A stretch of DNA of 64,000 bases, from positions 1-64,000 of the forward strand of contig DATGIL010000100.1 in assembly GCA_035295745.1 (NCBI GenBank), written 5' to 3'. The notes under the pieces are model-generated. The model did no database searches. It was not told the origin of the DNA and saw only the letters and a list, made by a program, of their open reading frames with translations. Shown in pieces: positions 17,023-26,163 of the stretch. A program made the position numbers and the translations under genes. Position 1 is the stretch's first letter. Every line of letters begins with the position of its first letter. This DNA is from JAIQFL01 sp035295745 (GTDB lineage: Bacteria; Acidobacteriota; Terriglobia; Bryobacterales; Bryobacteraceae).

Positions 17023-19364
17023 GTACCATTCCAGTAGTGAGTTTCGGTCCGGTGGCGGCGCGCACGCAGGCCCCCATCCGGCTGGCGATGCAACGATTGT
17101 GGCTGAGCGGCAAACTGCTGCCGGCGGGTGCGCGTCTGATCGTGCAGCACGTCTTCCGGTCGGACGAAGAGCAACCGCTCGAAGTGATCTATTCGTTCCC
17201 TCTGCCTCGCGACGCGGCCCTGCGCGGATTTCGCATCACAGGAGATGGCTTCGAGGCACATTCCGAATTGCGCCAGAGGGAAGAAGCGGTGAAGGCCTAC
17301 GAGAAGGGCATCGCCGATGGGTCGCTCTCGGCACTGGCGCGTCAGTATGGCGACGGCGTGGTGAATCTGACCGTCGGAAACATCCGTCCACATGAGACCG
17401 TGAAGCTCTACCTCGACCTTCTGGCGGGGGTGGAACTGCGCGACGATGGCTTTCGCTTCCGCTATCCATTTGCGCTCGCGCCGTCCTATCATTCGCGGAT
17501 GCGTGCCGCCGTGGTGGCAGGAGAGGGTGAAATGGAACTGCCCGCCGACGAGTTCGGCGACGTGATTCTGCCGCGATTTCGCGAGGATGGCGGCTCCCTG
17601 CACGAAGTCGGATTCGATCTCGAAGTGTTGCACCAGTTGCCGGTCGACGAGATCGGGTCGCCGTCGCATTCCATCCGCGTCAAGCAGAATGGTGCCGCGC
17701 CCACCCACGTCTCGCTCTCTACGGAAAAGGATGTTCCGAATCGGGACCTGGTTTTGGACGTGAGGTATCGCGAGAACGCGGCTCAGGTGCTGGCCGGGCC
17801 CACGGCAGAAGGCCGGCGAAACTTCGCCGCAGTCGTGCCCTCGAGCCTGTTCGGCACCAAATCGGCGACGCCGCGGCGAATCGCGATCGTCGTGGATCGC
17901 TCCGGGTCAATGAACGGCGAGCCGATGGCGCAGGCCAAGAAGGCGATCGAAGCGTGCCTGGCGCTTCTCTCTCCGGAGGATTCGTTCTGCCTGGTGGCGT
18001 TCGACAACCAGGTGGAAGCGATGGACAGATCGCTGCAGCCGGGCAACCGGGAGCAGCGCGAGCGGGCGCGCTCTTTTCTGAAACAGGTGGATGCGCGTGG
18101 CGGCACGGAACTCGCGGAAGGTGTGTCGGCGGCAGCGCGCATCCTCGATGGCAGCGGAGATCTGCTGATCCTCACCGATGGACAGGTAGCCGGCACGGAG
18201 CGCATCCTGCAACAGGCGCGCGCTGCCAAGGTGCGACTCTTCACGCTGGGGATCGGGAGCGCCAGCCAGGACCGGTTTCTTTCCCTGCTGGCCCGCGAGA
18301 CCGGCGGCATCAGCCGCTTCGTGACTCCTCGCGAGCGCGTTGACATGGCGGCCGTCGATTTGTTTGCGTCCATAGGACAGCCTGTGGCGTCGGAGCTCAA
18401 GACCACAGGAAATATACAGCCCCAGGCCCCGCAGCATGTATTTGCGGGAAGTCCGGTGCTGTTGTTCGGAGAACTCGAACCGGGGGCGGATGAGAAAGTG
18501 GAGCTGACCTGGCAAGGAGGCCGTCTTACGCTGGCGGTTCCGCCCGGTGACGCAGCAACTGGCGAGGCCGTGCGCCTGCTGCAGGGCTCGCGCCTGATTA
18601 CCGACTGGGAAATCCGATATCCTGGCGAGGAGGCGGTAGCGGCGCTCGAGAAGCGGAAGCAGAGTCGCGTGGCAGCGCGACTGCAGGAGTTGAGCACGAC
18701 GTACGGTCTGGTGAGCCGCGAGATGTCTTTGGTAGCCGTGGTGAAACGGACCGGCGATCGCCCCGGCGAGCTTCCCGAGACACGCGTGGTCCCGGTGGGA
18801 ATCGCTCAGGACACGCCGTTCGGAGCCTATTTCGGCAGGCCACCCGCCGGTGTGCTGCAGGCTGCGATGGCGATTCCTCCTTCCATGCCGACGCCGAAGC
18901 CGGTCTCTGCCTGCTATTACGCTCCGGAGAGCGCCGCTGCGCCTGTCCCGCCAGCAGAAGCTCCGATGCAGTCGTCGCGTCCCCTGCGCGATTGGTTACG
19001 GTTTGGCAAGAAGACCGAATCTGCCCCGCCCCCGGACGATCTGGTGGATCTGGCTGCGCAACTCGAGCCGGATGGCGGCATGCCGGGCCAGACGCCCGGC
19101 GAGCGTGCGGCCCGCACCGTGGCGGCGCTGTTCGCGTTCGTTGCGGCTGGTCACACGAAATCCTCAGGTGCGTTCCGATTGCACGTGGCGCGTCTGCTGA
19201 AGTTCTTGCAGTCGGCCGGGGGCGTCTCCGTCAATGAACAGCGACTGCTCGATCGCGCGCGCACGGCGGCGGATTCCGGTAGGGTGCCGGAAGGCCGCTG
19301 GCAAGAACTCGCGCATGCTTCCGGCGCGCCCTGGAAGGAGATCGCGAAAGCGTTCGGCTCTTGA
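17019..19364 (+). CDS. VIT and von Willebrand factor A domain protein
   Basis: 781 residues from GTG 17019 behind GGAGCAAGAGGAGC. The VIT domain occupies roughly residues 10-140 (IVQHVFRSDEEQPLEVIYSF, PLPRDAALRGF). A VWA domain at about 287-450 carries an intact metal-ion adhesion motif (VDRSGSM, later LTDGQV). The C-terminal third is less conserved, with a Pro/Ala-rich linker (about 600-660) and a helical tail. There is no N-terminal signal peptide, TM or LPXTG-type anchor, unlike the sortase-target relatives, so the protein is probably cytoplasmic. It is coupled to the upstream MerR-like regulator; role unknown, likely metal-dependent protein binding. Confidence 0.8.
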   Translation: MSTIPVVSFGPVAARTQAPIRLAMQRLWLSGKLLPAGARLIVQHVFRSDEEQPLEVIYSFPLPRDAALRGFRITGDGFEAHSELRQREEAVKAYEKGIADGSLSALARQYGDGVVNLTVGNIRPHETVKLYLDLLAGVELRDDGFRFRYPFALAPSYHSRMRAAVVAGEGEMELPADEFGDVILPRFREDGGSLHEVGFDLEVLHQLPVDEIGSPSHSIRVKQNGAAPTHVSLSTEKDVPNRDLVLDVRYRENAAQVLAGPTAEGRRNFAAVVPSSLFGTKSATPRRIAIVVDRSGSMNGEPMAQAKKAIEACLALLSPEDSFCLVAFDNQVEAMDRSLQPGNREQRERARSFLKQVDARGGTELAEGVSAAARILDGSGDLLILTDGQVAGTERILQQARAAKVRLFTLGIGSASQDRFLSLLARETGGISRFVTPRERVDMAAVDLFASIGQPVASELKTTGNIQPQAPQHVFAGSPVLLFGELEPGADEKVELTWQGGRLTLAVPPGDAATGEAVRLLQGSRLITDWEIRYPGEEAVAALEKRKQSRVAARLQELSTTYGLVSREMSLVAVVKRTGDRPGELPETRVVPVGIAQDTPFGAYFGRPPAGVLQAAMAIPPSMPTPKPVSACYYAPESAAAPVPPAEAPMQSSRPLRDWLRFGKKTESAPPPDDLVDLAAQLEPDGGMPGQTPGERAARTVAALFAFVAAGHTKSSGAFRLHVARLLKFLQSAGGVSVNEQRLLDRARTAADSGRVPEGRWQELAHASGAPWKEIAKAFGS

Positions 19365-19584
19365 GGGTCCAGAACAGGTCCACCAATCTGAGGTGGTAAA
19401 GGGAAGGACGTCGTCAGGTCGTCGTCAAGCCAGTAGTCTTGGCAAACTTGCTAGCTGGCGACGTCCTAGAACTTGCCGGTTTCCGGGGGTCCGCCGCCAC
19501 ATCTCAGAGTCAGAGATGGGCGCTACACGGCCGGGTGGAAAAATCGTGGGAGGGGCGAGCCAGCCGTATACTGAGTGTAAGGAT

Positions 19585-19809
19585 ATGGAAATGCAGCTAA
19601 ACGAGCGGGAAGCTTCACTAGTAGATGCGTTCCGCCGCCTGCCCCCAGACGCCGCTTCAGAACTTTCCGCGCTTGCGGAGCGACTAGCGGAACTCGCGCC
19701 GAACTGGCGGATTGACTGGTCGGATGCCTGGTCCGACGAAGACCTGAAAGATTTCCGAGCCGCCTCCCTGCGGCGCCTCGACGCTGAAGAATCAGAGGAC
19801 CAGGATTGA
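19585..19809 (+). CDS. Probable antitoxin of a MazF-like pair
   Basis: 74 residues from ATG 19585 (TAAGG just upstream; ATG 19591 is an alternative). It is acidic and helical: REASLVDAFRRLPPDAASEL, then a Trp-rich acidic stretch WRIDWSDAWSDEDLKDF and the tail DAEESEDQD. The ADF..LPPDAASELSAL pattern resembles antitoxins that pair with PemK/MazF-type toxins. Its TGA overlaps the TTG start of the toxin gene (TTGA), the usual order and coupling of such operons. No N-terminal DNA-binding domain is obvious. Confidence 0.6.
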   Translation: MEMQLNEREASLVDAFRRLPPDAASELSALAERLAELAPNWRIDWSDAWSDEDLKDFRAASLRRLDAEESEDQD

Positions 19810-20129
19810 CGCCTGGGGACGTGGTCATCGGCGTCCTCGTCGGCGCACGCGAGACTAAGGTCCGGCCCGCCGTCGTGGTCGCGAGCGCTACATACCTCAT
19901 CGAACGCCCGGATGTCCTGGTCGGGATTCTCACCACGAAGCTGCCAGATCCGCCGGGCACAACAGATCACATTCTCCTGGACTGGCGGTCTGCGGGACTC
20001 CGCGCAGAGTCTTGTTTCCGAACCTACGTGTTGACGGCGCATCGTTCGGAGTTGAGCGTAATCGGCCATCTCACTGCGCGCGACTGGGATGCGGTGAGAG
20101 CATGCCTCCGAACTGCTTTCGCCGCGTGA
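19806..20129 (+). CDS. PemK/MazF-family endoribonuclease toxin
   Basis: 107 residues from TTG 19806, inside the antitoxin stop. The start TPGDVVIGVLVGARETKVRPAVVV matches the MazF/PemK pattern GDI(V/W)...KxRPAVVV, with later ILTTKLPDPP and LRAESCFRTYVLT at the positions of the second conserved strand and the catalytic Thr/Ser. Expected activity: sequence-specific mRNA cleavage in the cytoplasm, held off by the upstream protein. Length and motifs are complete, so it looks functional, in contrast to the broken homologue at 41542-41860. A bidirectional terminator follows. Confidence 0.72.
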   Translation: MTPGDVVIGVLVGARETKVRPAVVVASATYLIERPDVLVGILTTKLPDPPGTTDHILLDWRSAGLRAESCFRTYVLTAHRSELSVIGHLTARDWDAVRACLRTAFAA

Positions 20130-20171
20130 CGACTGCACTCGTGCCTGGGAGCTTCATTGATTTCTGAGAAG

Positions 20172-20197
20172 AAAACGGGTACACAGGTACCGGTTTT
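20172..20197. terminator. Bidirectional intrinsic terminator
   Basis: AAAACGGGTAC (20172-20182) and GTACCGGTTTT (20187-20197) form an 11-bp stem with one mismatch and a 4-base loop, with T-runs on both strands. It lies between the convergent toxin gene (ending 20129) and the PQQ dehydrogenase gene (ending 20384), where a two-way terminator is expected. Confidence 0.65.
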
Positions 20198-20383
20198 GAG
20201 ATTGTTGGGGAGATCAACCGGACCGATTCGTACGATGGATGTTGCCATCGACGTTTCGCAATGATCAGCGCCTCCCCTGGAGCAGGTCACCAACCTGCTC
20301 TCGGCTCGCGAAGGGCAGGCGCCCGTACTGACAACAACGACTGTCCGGGTGGAGACTGATTGCCTCGTCTTGCAATCTACCAC

Positions 20384-22249
20384 TTACTGCAGGGCGAAAG
20401 CCGTCAGCGTCGCATCGGCGCCGGCACCTGACGCGATGACGACATACTGCTTCCCGCTGGTGGTGCGGTACGTCATCGGCGTTCCGCCCGTACGGCGTCC
20501 GAGCGGAAAGCTCCAAAGATCCTGCCCGTTCGTCGTATCGACGGCGTGCAACGCGAAGTCTCCGCCTCCGCAAAAGATCACTCCTCCTTTGGTAACGATC
20601 GCGCCTTGCGCGCCGGAGGCCCCGAGATGATCGGGCAGTTTGACATCCTTCAATTCAGGCCGCGCCCGGAGGCGTGCATCGTCGCCGAACGGCACCCGCC
20701 ATACGATCTCGCCTTTGTTGAGATCGATCGCAGTGAGATGGCCGTAAGGCGGCTTGAGCAGCGGCAGGCCGTTGTGGAAAGTCGGATTCACCTGCTCGCC
20801 GACGTAGGTCGCGTCCAGTTCGCCAGGAATCTTTGCGTCCACTTTCTTGAGGCGTGCGATGGCCGGGGTGTTGCTCGACTTCACGTACAGAATCCCCGTC
20901 ACGGGATCGAGCGCTCCCCCGCCCCAGTTGGCGCCGCCGATCACGCCCGGCCGCATGAAGGTGCCCTGCAAGCTTGGCGGCGTGAACAGAGGGCCCAGCT
21001 TGTACTTCTTCATTTCCGCCTGCGCCTCAGCCTTGAGTTGCGGCGTGAGATCGAATGCATCGTCGAGCGTCACACCCTGCGCTTCGAAGGCCGGGGGCCT
21101 GGTGGGGAAGGGCTGCGTGGGCGACGCCTTCTCGCCGGGTGCATCACTGGGCGGAACCGCGCGTTCTTCGATCGGCCATGCCGGCTTGCCGGTAATCCGG
21201 TCGAAAACGAAGGCCCATCCCGTCTTGGTGAGTTGCACCACCACGTCCGTCGCCTTGCCGTTCACCTTCACACTCGCCAGGATTGGCGGCCCGGGAGGAT
21301 CGTAATCCCACAGTCCGTGATGCACCATCTGGAAATGCCATTTGTGCTTGCCGGTAGCCGCATCCAGGCACACCAGCGACTCGCCGTATAGATTCTCGCC
21401 GGGCCGCGCTCCGCCGTAGAAATCGTTGCTGGGGGTGCTGACCGGCAGGTAGATCAAGCCGCGAGCGACGTCGAGCGTCATGGGAGCCCAGACATTGGTG
21501 TGGCCGGTATTTCGTTCGCTGCCGTTCTGCCACGTCTCGACGCCAGGCTCGCCTGCCATTGGAACGGTATGGAATGTCCAGACCAGCTTCCCGGTGCGGG
21601 CGTCAAAAGCGCGCACATCGCCCGGCGGGTCCCGCTGATAAATCAAGCGGTCGGCGACTCCGTTGCCGACGATCACCAGATCTTTATAAACCACCGGCGG
21701 CGAAGTGTTGGTGTACTGTTTGGGATTGGTCTCCCATCGCAGGCCGCTGATCAGGTTCACGACGCCGTTATCGCCGAACTCGGTCACGGGTTTGCCGTTG
21801 GTTGCATCCAGGGAGATCAGGCGATTCCGGCTATTCATGAAGATATGCAAGCGCCCTGTCTTGCCGTCGCGCCAAGCGGCCACACCTCGATGAACAAAGC
21901 CCGTACCGTTGGGGACTTGGCCGTCCTCATAAGCCTTGGGGTCATACGACCAGATCTCGTGCCCGGTTTCCGAATCCAGCGCGACCACGCGATTGTACGG
22001 CGTGCTGAGATACAGAACGCCGTTGACCATAATCGGAGTGGCCTGAAAGACGCCGGGCGTGGTTTTGAATTCCGGAAGAGCGTTCTCCTCGGTCTTCCAT
22101 TCCCACGCAAGCTGTAGTTTCGAGACATTGGCGCGCGTGATCTGGTTGAGCGCGGAGTAGTGAGTTTCGGCCGGGTCGCCGCCGTACTGCGGCCAATCCT
22201 GCGCGAGCGCCAGCGCGACTACCATTACGACGAGAACATAGCGTCTCAT
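20384..22249 (-). CDS. PQQ-type beta-propeller dehydrogenase (quinoprotein), periplasmic
   Basis: 621 residues from ATG 22249, whose ATGA overlaps the GMC stop; the frame is open further up but that would run into the GMC gene. A short signal peptide (RRYVLVVMVVALALAQ) precedes DWPQYGGDPAETHYS, the standard start of PQQ alcohol/glucose dehydrogenases. Tryptophan-docking repeats follow, including GGTPMTYRTTSGKQYVVIASG-like sequence near the C-terminus. No cytochrome c or TM-anchor domain is present. Probable role: oxidation of a sugar or alcohol in the periplasm with electrons passed to quinone or cytochrome. It is third in an operon with a GMC flavoprotein and a gluconate-dehydrogenase subunit 3-like protein. 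Confidence 0.82.
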   Translation of the reverse strand: MRRYVLVVMVVALALAQDWPQYGGDPAETHYSALNQITRANVSKLQLAWEWKTEENALPEFKTTPGVFQATPIMVNGVLYLSTPYNRVVALDSETGHEIWSYDPKAYEDGQVPNGTGFVHRGVAAWRDGKTGRLHIFMNSRNRLISLDATNGKPVTEFGDNGVVNLISGLRWETNPKQYTNTSPPVVYKDLVIVGNGVADRLIYQRDPPGDVRAFDARTGKLVWTFHTVPMAGEPGVETWQNGSERNTGHTNVWAPMTLDVARGLIYLPVSTPSNDFYGGARPGENLYGESLVCLDAATGKHKWHFQMVHHGLWDYDPPGPPILASVKVNGKATDVVVQLTKTGWAFVFDRITGKPAWPIEERAVPPSDAPGEKASPTQPFPTRPPAFEAQGVTLDDAFDLTPQLKAEAQAEMKKYKLGPLFTPPSLQGTFMRPGVIGGANWGGGALDPVTGILYVKSSNTPAIARLKKVDAKIPGELDATYVGEQVNPTFHNGLPLLKPPYGHLTAIDLNKGEIVWRVPFGDDARLRARPELKDVKLPDHLGASGAQGAIVTKGGVIFCGGGDFALHAVDTTNGQDLWSFPLGRRTGGTPMTYRTTSGKQYVVIASGAGADATLTAFALQ

Positions 22250-23838
22250 GCGGCACCTCGAAAACGCGACGCGATGCGTTCGGCCGACCGCAGGGTCAAT
22301 GCCGCGAACGTAAGGGTTCCATTTGTACATCCTGCGTTAGGCAGGGTGGGAGAGCCAACCACAAACAGATTGTCGTGGTCGTGCGTCTGGCCGAAACTGT
22401 CGGTGACACTCGATGAAGGGTCGGTCCCCATGCGACAGCCACCGGCTGGATGGTCCAGATAGTTGCCCTGGCTGGTCGAGAGAATCTTTCCGTTGTTAGC
22501 CTTGGATAATCTCTGAAATAGCTGTTGGAAATGGTCTGTGGTGAACTGCTGGCGCGCCTGCGTGGCGGCGTCCAGTTTGTGCTGGATATTCGGCATGGAA
22601 TCTCCCCAACGATTACGGGTTGTTGCGTCGAGTGTGAGTGCGCTCTCCCGGTCAGGATGCGCGTCGTAGTATCCGCGAACGCGGGCGGTGCCGCGTTGCG
22701 CCCGCTGGCGCCAGTCTGCCAGCAAAGCGTCGCCAAGCAGCACGCGGCCGTCGGATCCGCGCAGACGCGGTTCGTGCCCGGCGGCGCTTTCCCAGATGCG
22801 AAGATCGTGGCGGACGAACGGATCTCCGGGCTTACAGCGAAAGAACTGGCGCGAGATCAGTCCGTGCTGTTCGTTCATGCCGGGATAGATCCTGGCATCG
22901 ATCTCGATCATCGCGGAAATGAAGGCATGGCCGCACATGTAGCGCCCCACCAGGCCCGAGCGATTGGCCAGTCCATTGGGAAATCGCGGACATTGCGAGA
23001 GCAGCAGCAGGTGCGGACTCCAGCAGTAGCCGGAGGCCAGCACGAACACGGGCGCGCGGTACTCGACCGGCTCGTCGGGCCGCTCGCGATGCACCGCTCG
23101 CGCCAGCGCTACCGCAGGCTTGGTATCGTCGAGCAGCAGTTTGCGGACAAGAGTCTGGTCGTGCAGCGTGAAACTCTTGCGCTCCATCAGGCGCTTGAAG
23201 GTGAAGTCAGGCGAGTATCGCGCGCCCGTGGGGCAGATCGAGCAGGTGTTGCAGCGAATGCATTCGGCGCGCCCGTCGTAAGGCCGGGTATTTTTCGCCT
23301 GCGGAGTGCTCCAGAAGGGAATCCCGCTCTTTTCGGCCCACGCCTTGAGTTCTTTCAAGTTGTGGGTCATCACCATGGCGGACATGGGATACGGTTCCGA
23401 TCGCCAGTCATCGGGTAGCGGACTTGGTTCGCCCGAGACTCCCAGGCGACGCTCCGCCTCGCAGTAGAATTTCTCGAGTTCCTTCCACTCGATGGGCCAA
23501 TCCACGCCGAGACCGTACATCGATTGCAGCCGCAGATCCTCCTCCGAGAAGCGATTGCAGGTGCCGCCCCAATGAAGTGCCGATCCGCCCAGAGCCATGG
23601 TGCGCGAGATTATGCCCTTGGCAGACTGATCCTCGATGAAGTCACCGGGCCAGGGATTTTCTGCGTACTCGATGCTGCGCTGGCGGTAGCGCATGCGATT
23701 CTCGAGGTCCATCAACTTGCGTCCGGCTTCGACCACCGTGATCGAAATGCCGGGACGCAACTCCGTCAACTTCAGCGCGAGCATGGCCGCCGAGATGCCG
23801 CCGCCGATGATGCAGACATCCGAATCATAGGTGCGCAT
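22246..23838 (-). CDS. GMC-family FAD oxidoreductase (gluconate 2-dehydrogenase large-subunit-like)
   Basis: 530 residues. The FAD-binding Rossmann motif is at residues 8-20 (VCIIGGGISAAML) with VVEAGRK following. A GG-containing GMC motif (ALGGSALHWGGTCNRF, about 85-100), a Cys cluster (CIRCNTCSICPTG, about 195-208) and the C-terminal HPAGGCRMG...VTDSFGQTHD and FVVGSPTLPNAGCTNGTLT blocks support the gluconate/cellobiose/fructose dehydrogenase branch. It starts at ATG 23838, overlapping the upstream gene's TGA by one base. Substrate is likely an aldonate or sugar; export may occur with the Tat-like small subunit. Confidence 0.83.
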   Translation of the reverse strand: MRTYDSDVCIIGGGISAAMLALKLTELRPGISITVVEAGRKLMDLENRMRYRQRSIEYAENPWPGDFIEDQSAKGIISRTMALGGSALHWGGTCNRFSEEDLRLQSMYGLGVDWPIEWKELEKFYCEAERRLGVSGEPSPLPDDWRSEPYPMSAMVMTHNLKELKAWAEKSGIPFWSTPQAKNTRPYDGRAECIRCNTCSICPTGARYSPDFTFKRLMERKSFTLHDQTLVRKLLLDDTKPAVALARAVHRERPDEPVEYRAPVFVLASGYCWSPHLLLLSQCPRFPNGLANRSGLVGRYMCGHAFISAMIEIDARIYPGMNEQHGLISRQFFRCKPGDPFVRHDLRIWESAAGHEPRLRGSDGRVLLGDALLADWRQRAQRGTARVRGYYDAHPDRESALTLDATTRNRWGDSMPNIQHKLDAATQARQQFTTDHFQQLFQRLSKANNGKILSTSQGNYLDHPAGGCRMGTDPSSSVTDSFGQTHDHDNLFVVGSPTLPNAGCTNGTLTFAALTLRSAERIASRFRGAA

Positions 23839-24401
23839 CAGCGGGCTCCCTTGCCCGAAAGCGGGGCCGGCGGATTATCCGAGCCCTTCAGGCCGCGGCA
23901 GAGATCGCGTCCGATCGAGGAGCGATAACACAGGTCGTTCGCGTCGCTGCCCCGGAAGTAAAAAGTCATCAGGTCCGCGGCGATATGGCGGCCATCGGGA
24001 GTGCGCGGAAGATCGGCGATTTTGGCATCCTCGAGAGCCGCTTCGACTGCCTGCCGGCGGGACGCCGCGTCGCCATGGAGGAGCGCGGGCCGGATCGAAT
24101 CCAATTGCCGCAGATAGGCCGGGGCCGGTGATTGAGGTTTGTTGCGGATCCGCGTGAAGCCGTAGCCGTGATCCATCTCGGCCCCGGGCCGATAATCGCG
24201 CACCCACGTCTCGAACCGGCGGGCGATTTCGCGGATGCCGGCGGGGCCGATCTCCGAGGGCAGCACGATTTCCGCCAACGCCACGAGGGTATCGTCGTGG
24301 CCGCCGGGAAACGTTACGGTCTGGGCCCAGGCACGCACTCCGGGGAATCGGGCAGCGGCGGCCAGAGGCGCCACCCAGCGGAGCAGAGTTCGTCGCCGCA
24401 T
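23838..24401 (-). CDS. Gluconate 2-dehydrogenase subunit 3-like protein
   Basis: 187 residues. The N-terminus MRRRTLLRWVAPLAAAARF has a basic n-region and hydrophobic stretch resembling a Tat-type leader, though the twin-Arg motif is not perfect. The body (LVALAEIVLPSE.GPAGI, DLMTFYFRGSDANDLCY, IGRDLCRG) matches the small-subunit family that accompanies GMC dehydrogenases and may carry the flavoprotein across the membrane. First gene of the oxidation operon; its promoter should lie in the 84 bases shared with the divergent gene at 24486. Confidence 0.75.
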   Translation of the reverse strand: MRRRTLLRWVAPLAAAARFPGVRAWAQTVTFPGGHDDTLVALAEIVLPSEIGPAGIREIARRFETWVRDYRPGAEMDHGYGFTRIRNKPQSPAPAYLRQLDSIRPALLHGDAASRRQAVEAALEDAKIADLPRTPDGRHIAADLMTFYFRGSDANDLCYRSSIGRDLCRGLKGSDNPPAPLSGKGAR

Positions 24402-24485
24402 GGAATACCGGGAAAGTATATCGCAGAACGGTCAACGCCAAACTGTTTGCGTTGGTTGAGGTACCCTGGCTGTCAGGAGCGGTTA

Positions 24486-25721
24486 ATGCGGCTTCGATTA
24501 CTGGTACTCTCATTCACTTTGGGAGTGTTCGGCGGTATGGGACAGACTGGTGCCGTGAGCGCGGGCGACTTCGCTCCGGATCTGATCTTCACCAAAGTGC
24601 TGAGTCCGCCTGGCGCCTCGTGGAGCTCGTCGAACCTCATGGGCCGGGTGACCGTGCTCGCGCTTTTCCCCGACACCTCGCACAACCTGCAATCGGTATT
24701 GCGCTGGAATGCCCAGGTGGGGCAATTTGCCGATCGGGGGATTCAGTTCGTGTGGATCACCAGCGAGGCGGAGGAGACCCTCGATCCTTGGTTGCAGGAG
24801 CACCCGTTGCTGGGCTGGGTTCTGCACGACCCCGAGGGAGCATCGCGGCGCGCTTATGGGATGGAATTGCCGGACGGCGTCATCATCGGCACCGATCGCA
24901 GAATTCTGGGGTTCGATCCCCAGATAGTTCCGTCGCAGCGTACCTTAAATGCCGCCCTGGAAGGGAGTGGCTCTACACTTCACACAATTGCGCGGCGCTT
25001 GCCGCCGCCCGATGACCACAAACCCAATTTCACGCCATCCTACGAACTCCACATCTCGCCGGCCCACGGCGAGGGGGGCAATTTCGGCGGCGACAATTTC
25101 CAGAGCTACCAGGGCTACGACCTGAAGGATCTGCTGGCGGCGTTGTACGATGTAAATCCAGTCCGCATTCATCTGCCCGCTCTGCTCGACGATGGCAAGC
25201 GATACGATTTCGCGATTTTGTTGCCGAGGACCGAAAGCCGCGAAATGATCGTGGAGAGGATGCGGCGCGGCGTTGAGGCGCATTTCGGAATGAAGTTGGA
25301 GCGGGAGACGCGCGTGATGGATACCTACATCGTGACTGCGGACGTAGCCACCGCGAATGGAAAGCTCTCCGCAGCCAAGAAGCGGCATGACGACGACGGT
25401 GGGTTTAGCCATACATCCAGCGTGGAGTTCCAGGTGGCCAGGCCGCATGGCGATATTTCGGAGGTTCCGAAAGCGGTCGGCCTCGCCGACATTCGTGGAA
25501 TTTCCGTAGAAGGGGACATGAACCACTTTTGCCATGCGCTCGAGGGGAGCGTCGACCGGCCCGTAGTGAACGAGTCGAATCTGCCAGGCGAGTTCAAGAT
25601 CGATGTCCGGGCGAATCCGGACGGTGACAACGACTTCCTCGATCGCCTCCATCGGCAGACGGGAATTGTGATCACGCCTGCGCAGCGTCCTGTCGAGATT
25701 CTGGTGCTGCAGCCTCGCTGA
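24486..25721 (+). CDS. Redoxin-like domain fused to TIGR03435 domain, secreted
   Basis: 411 residues. A signal peptide (about 1-25), then a thioredoxin/AhpC-fold domain (about 28-165: APDLIFTKVL, RVTVLALFPDTSHNLQSV, IQFVWITSEAEETLDPWL). Where the redox CxxC should follow the first strand there is PDTSHNL, so the domain lacks the catalytic cysteines. A TIGR03435 domain follows (about 175-411: YELHISPAHGEGGNF, YDLKDLLAALYDV, VEAHFGMKLERETRVMDTY). AGGAG precedes ATG 24486. Function unknown; the fold may have become a binding module. The HNH gene starts one base after its stop. Confidence 0.75.
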   Translation: MRLRLLVLSFTLGVFGGMGQTGAVSAGDFAPDLIFTKVLSPPGASWSSSNLMGRVTVLALFPDTSHNLQSVLRWNAQVGQFADRGIQFVWITSEAEETLDPWLQEHPLLGWVLHDPEGASRRAYGMELPDGVIIGTDRRILGFDPQIVPSQRTLNAALEGSGSTLHTIARRLPPPDDHKPNFTPSYELHISPAHGEGGNFGGDNFQSYQGYDLKDLLAALYDVNPVRIHLPALLDDGKRYDFAILLPRTESREMIVERMRRGVEAHFGMKLERETRVMDTYIVTADVATANGKLSAAKKRHDDDGGFSHTSSVEFQVARPHGDISEVPKAVGLADIRGISVEGDMNHFCHALEGSVDRPVVNESNLPGEFKIDVRANPDGDNDFLDRLHRQTGIVITPAQRPVEILVLQPR

Positions 25722-25722
25722 G

Positions 25723-26163
25723 ATGAACGCGCCGAGTCAGCAGCGAACCAAACCCGGCGGCTGGGTAGAGCGGCGCCGCGGACCCTGCCGCTGGTGCGGA
25801 GGCGAGGTCCCGAAAGGACGCTATACCTTCTGCGCAGCGGCCTGCGTACACCAGTGGAAACTGCGAACCGATCCCGGATACCTGCGGGAACAGGTCTTCG
25901 CGCGTGACCGCGGGGTATGCGCGCAATGCTGCCTCGACACAGAAGCGATGCGCAAGGACAAGCGGAAGCTCGATTTCGCGGCCCGGCGCCAGTTCGAAAA
26001 GGATTGGGGGCTGCGCCGCCATCTTTGGGACGCCGATCATATTCTGCCGGTGGCAGAGGGAGGCGGCGAATGCGATCTTTCGAACATGCGGACGCTTTGC
26101 CTGAAGTGCCACTGCCTCGCCACGGCTGAACTCCGCCAGCGGCTGAAGAACCGGGAGCGTTAG
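25723..26163 (+). CDS. HNH endonuclease-domain protein
   Basis: 146 residues. A Cys pair near the N-terminus (CRWCGG) and CAAACVHQW precede the HNH core DADHILPVAEGGGECDLSNMRTLCLKCH (about residues 105-132 in total; His of DH, Asn of LSNM and the final CxxCH form the betabeta-alpha-metal fold). Stand-alone HNH proteins of this size are found in many soil bacteria; the substrate is unknown. It begins one base after the preceding TGA and its stop overlaps that of the convergent HugZ-like gene by 4 bases, so no terminator fits between. Confidence 0.75.
   Translation: MNAPSQQRTKPGGWVERRRGPCRWCGGEVPKGRYTFCAAACVHQWKLRTDPGYLREQVFARDRGVCAQCCLDTEAMRKDKRKLDFAARRQFEKDWGLRRHLWDADHILPVAEGGGECDLSNMRTLCLKCHCLATAELRQRLKNRER

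Noticed and set aside
20130..20383. Possible small gene between the toxin and the PQQ gene
   Set aside because: Only short frames with stops; the region is explained by a bidirectional terminator.
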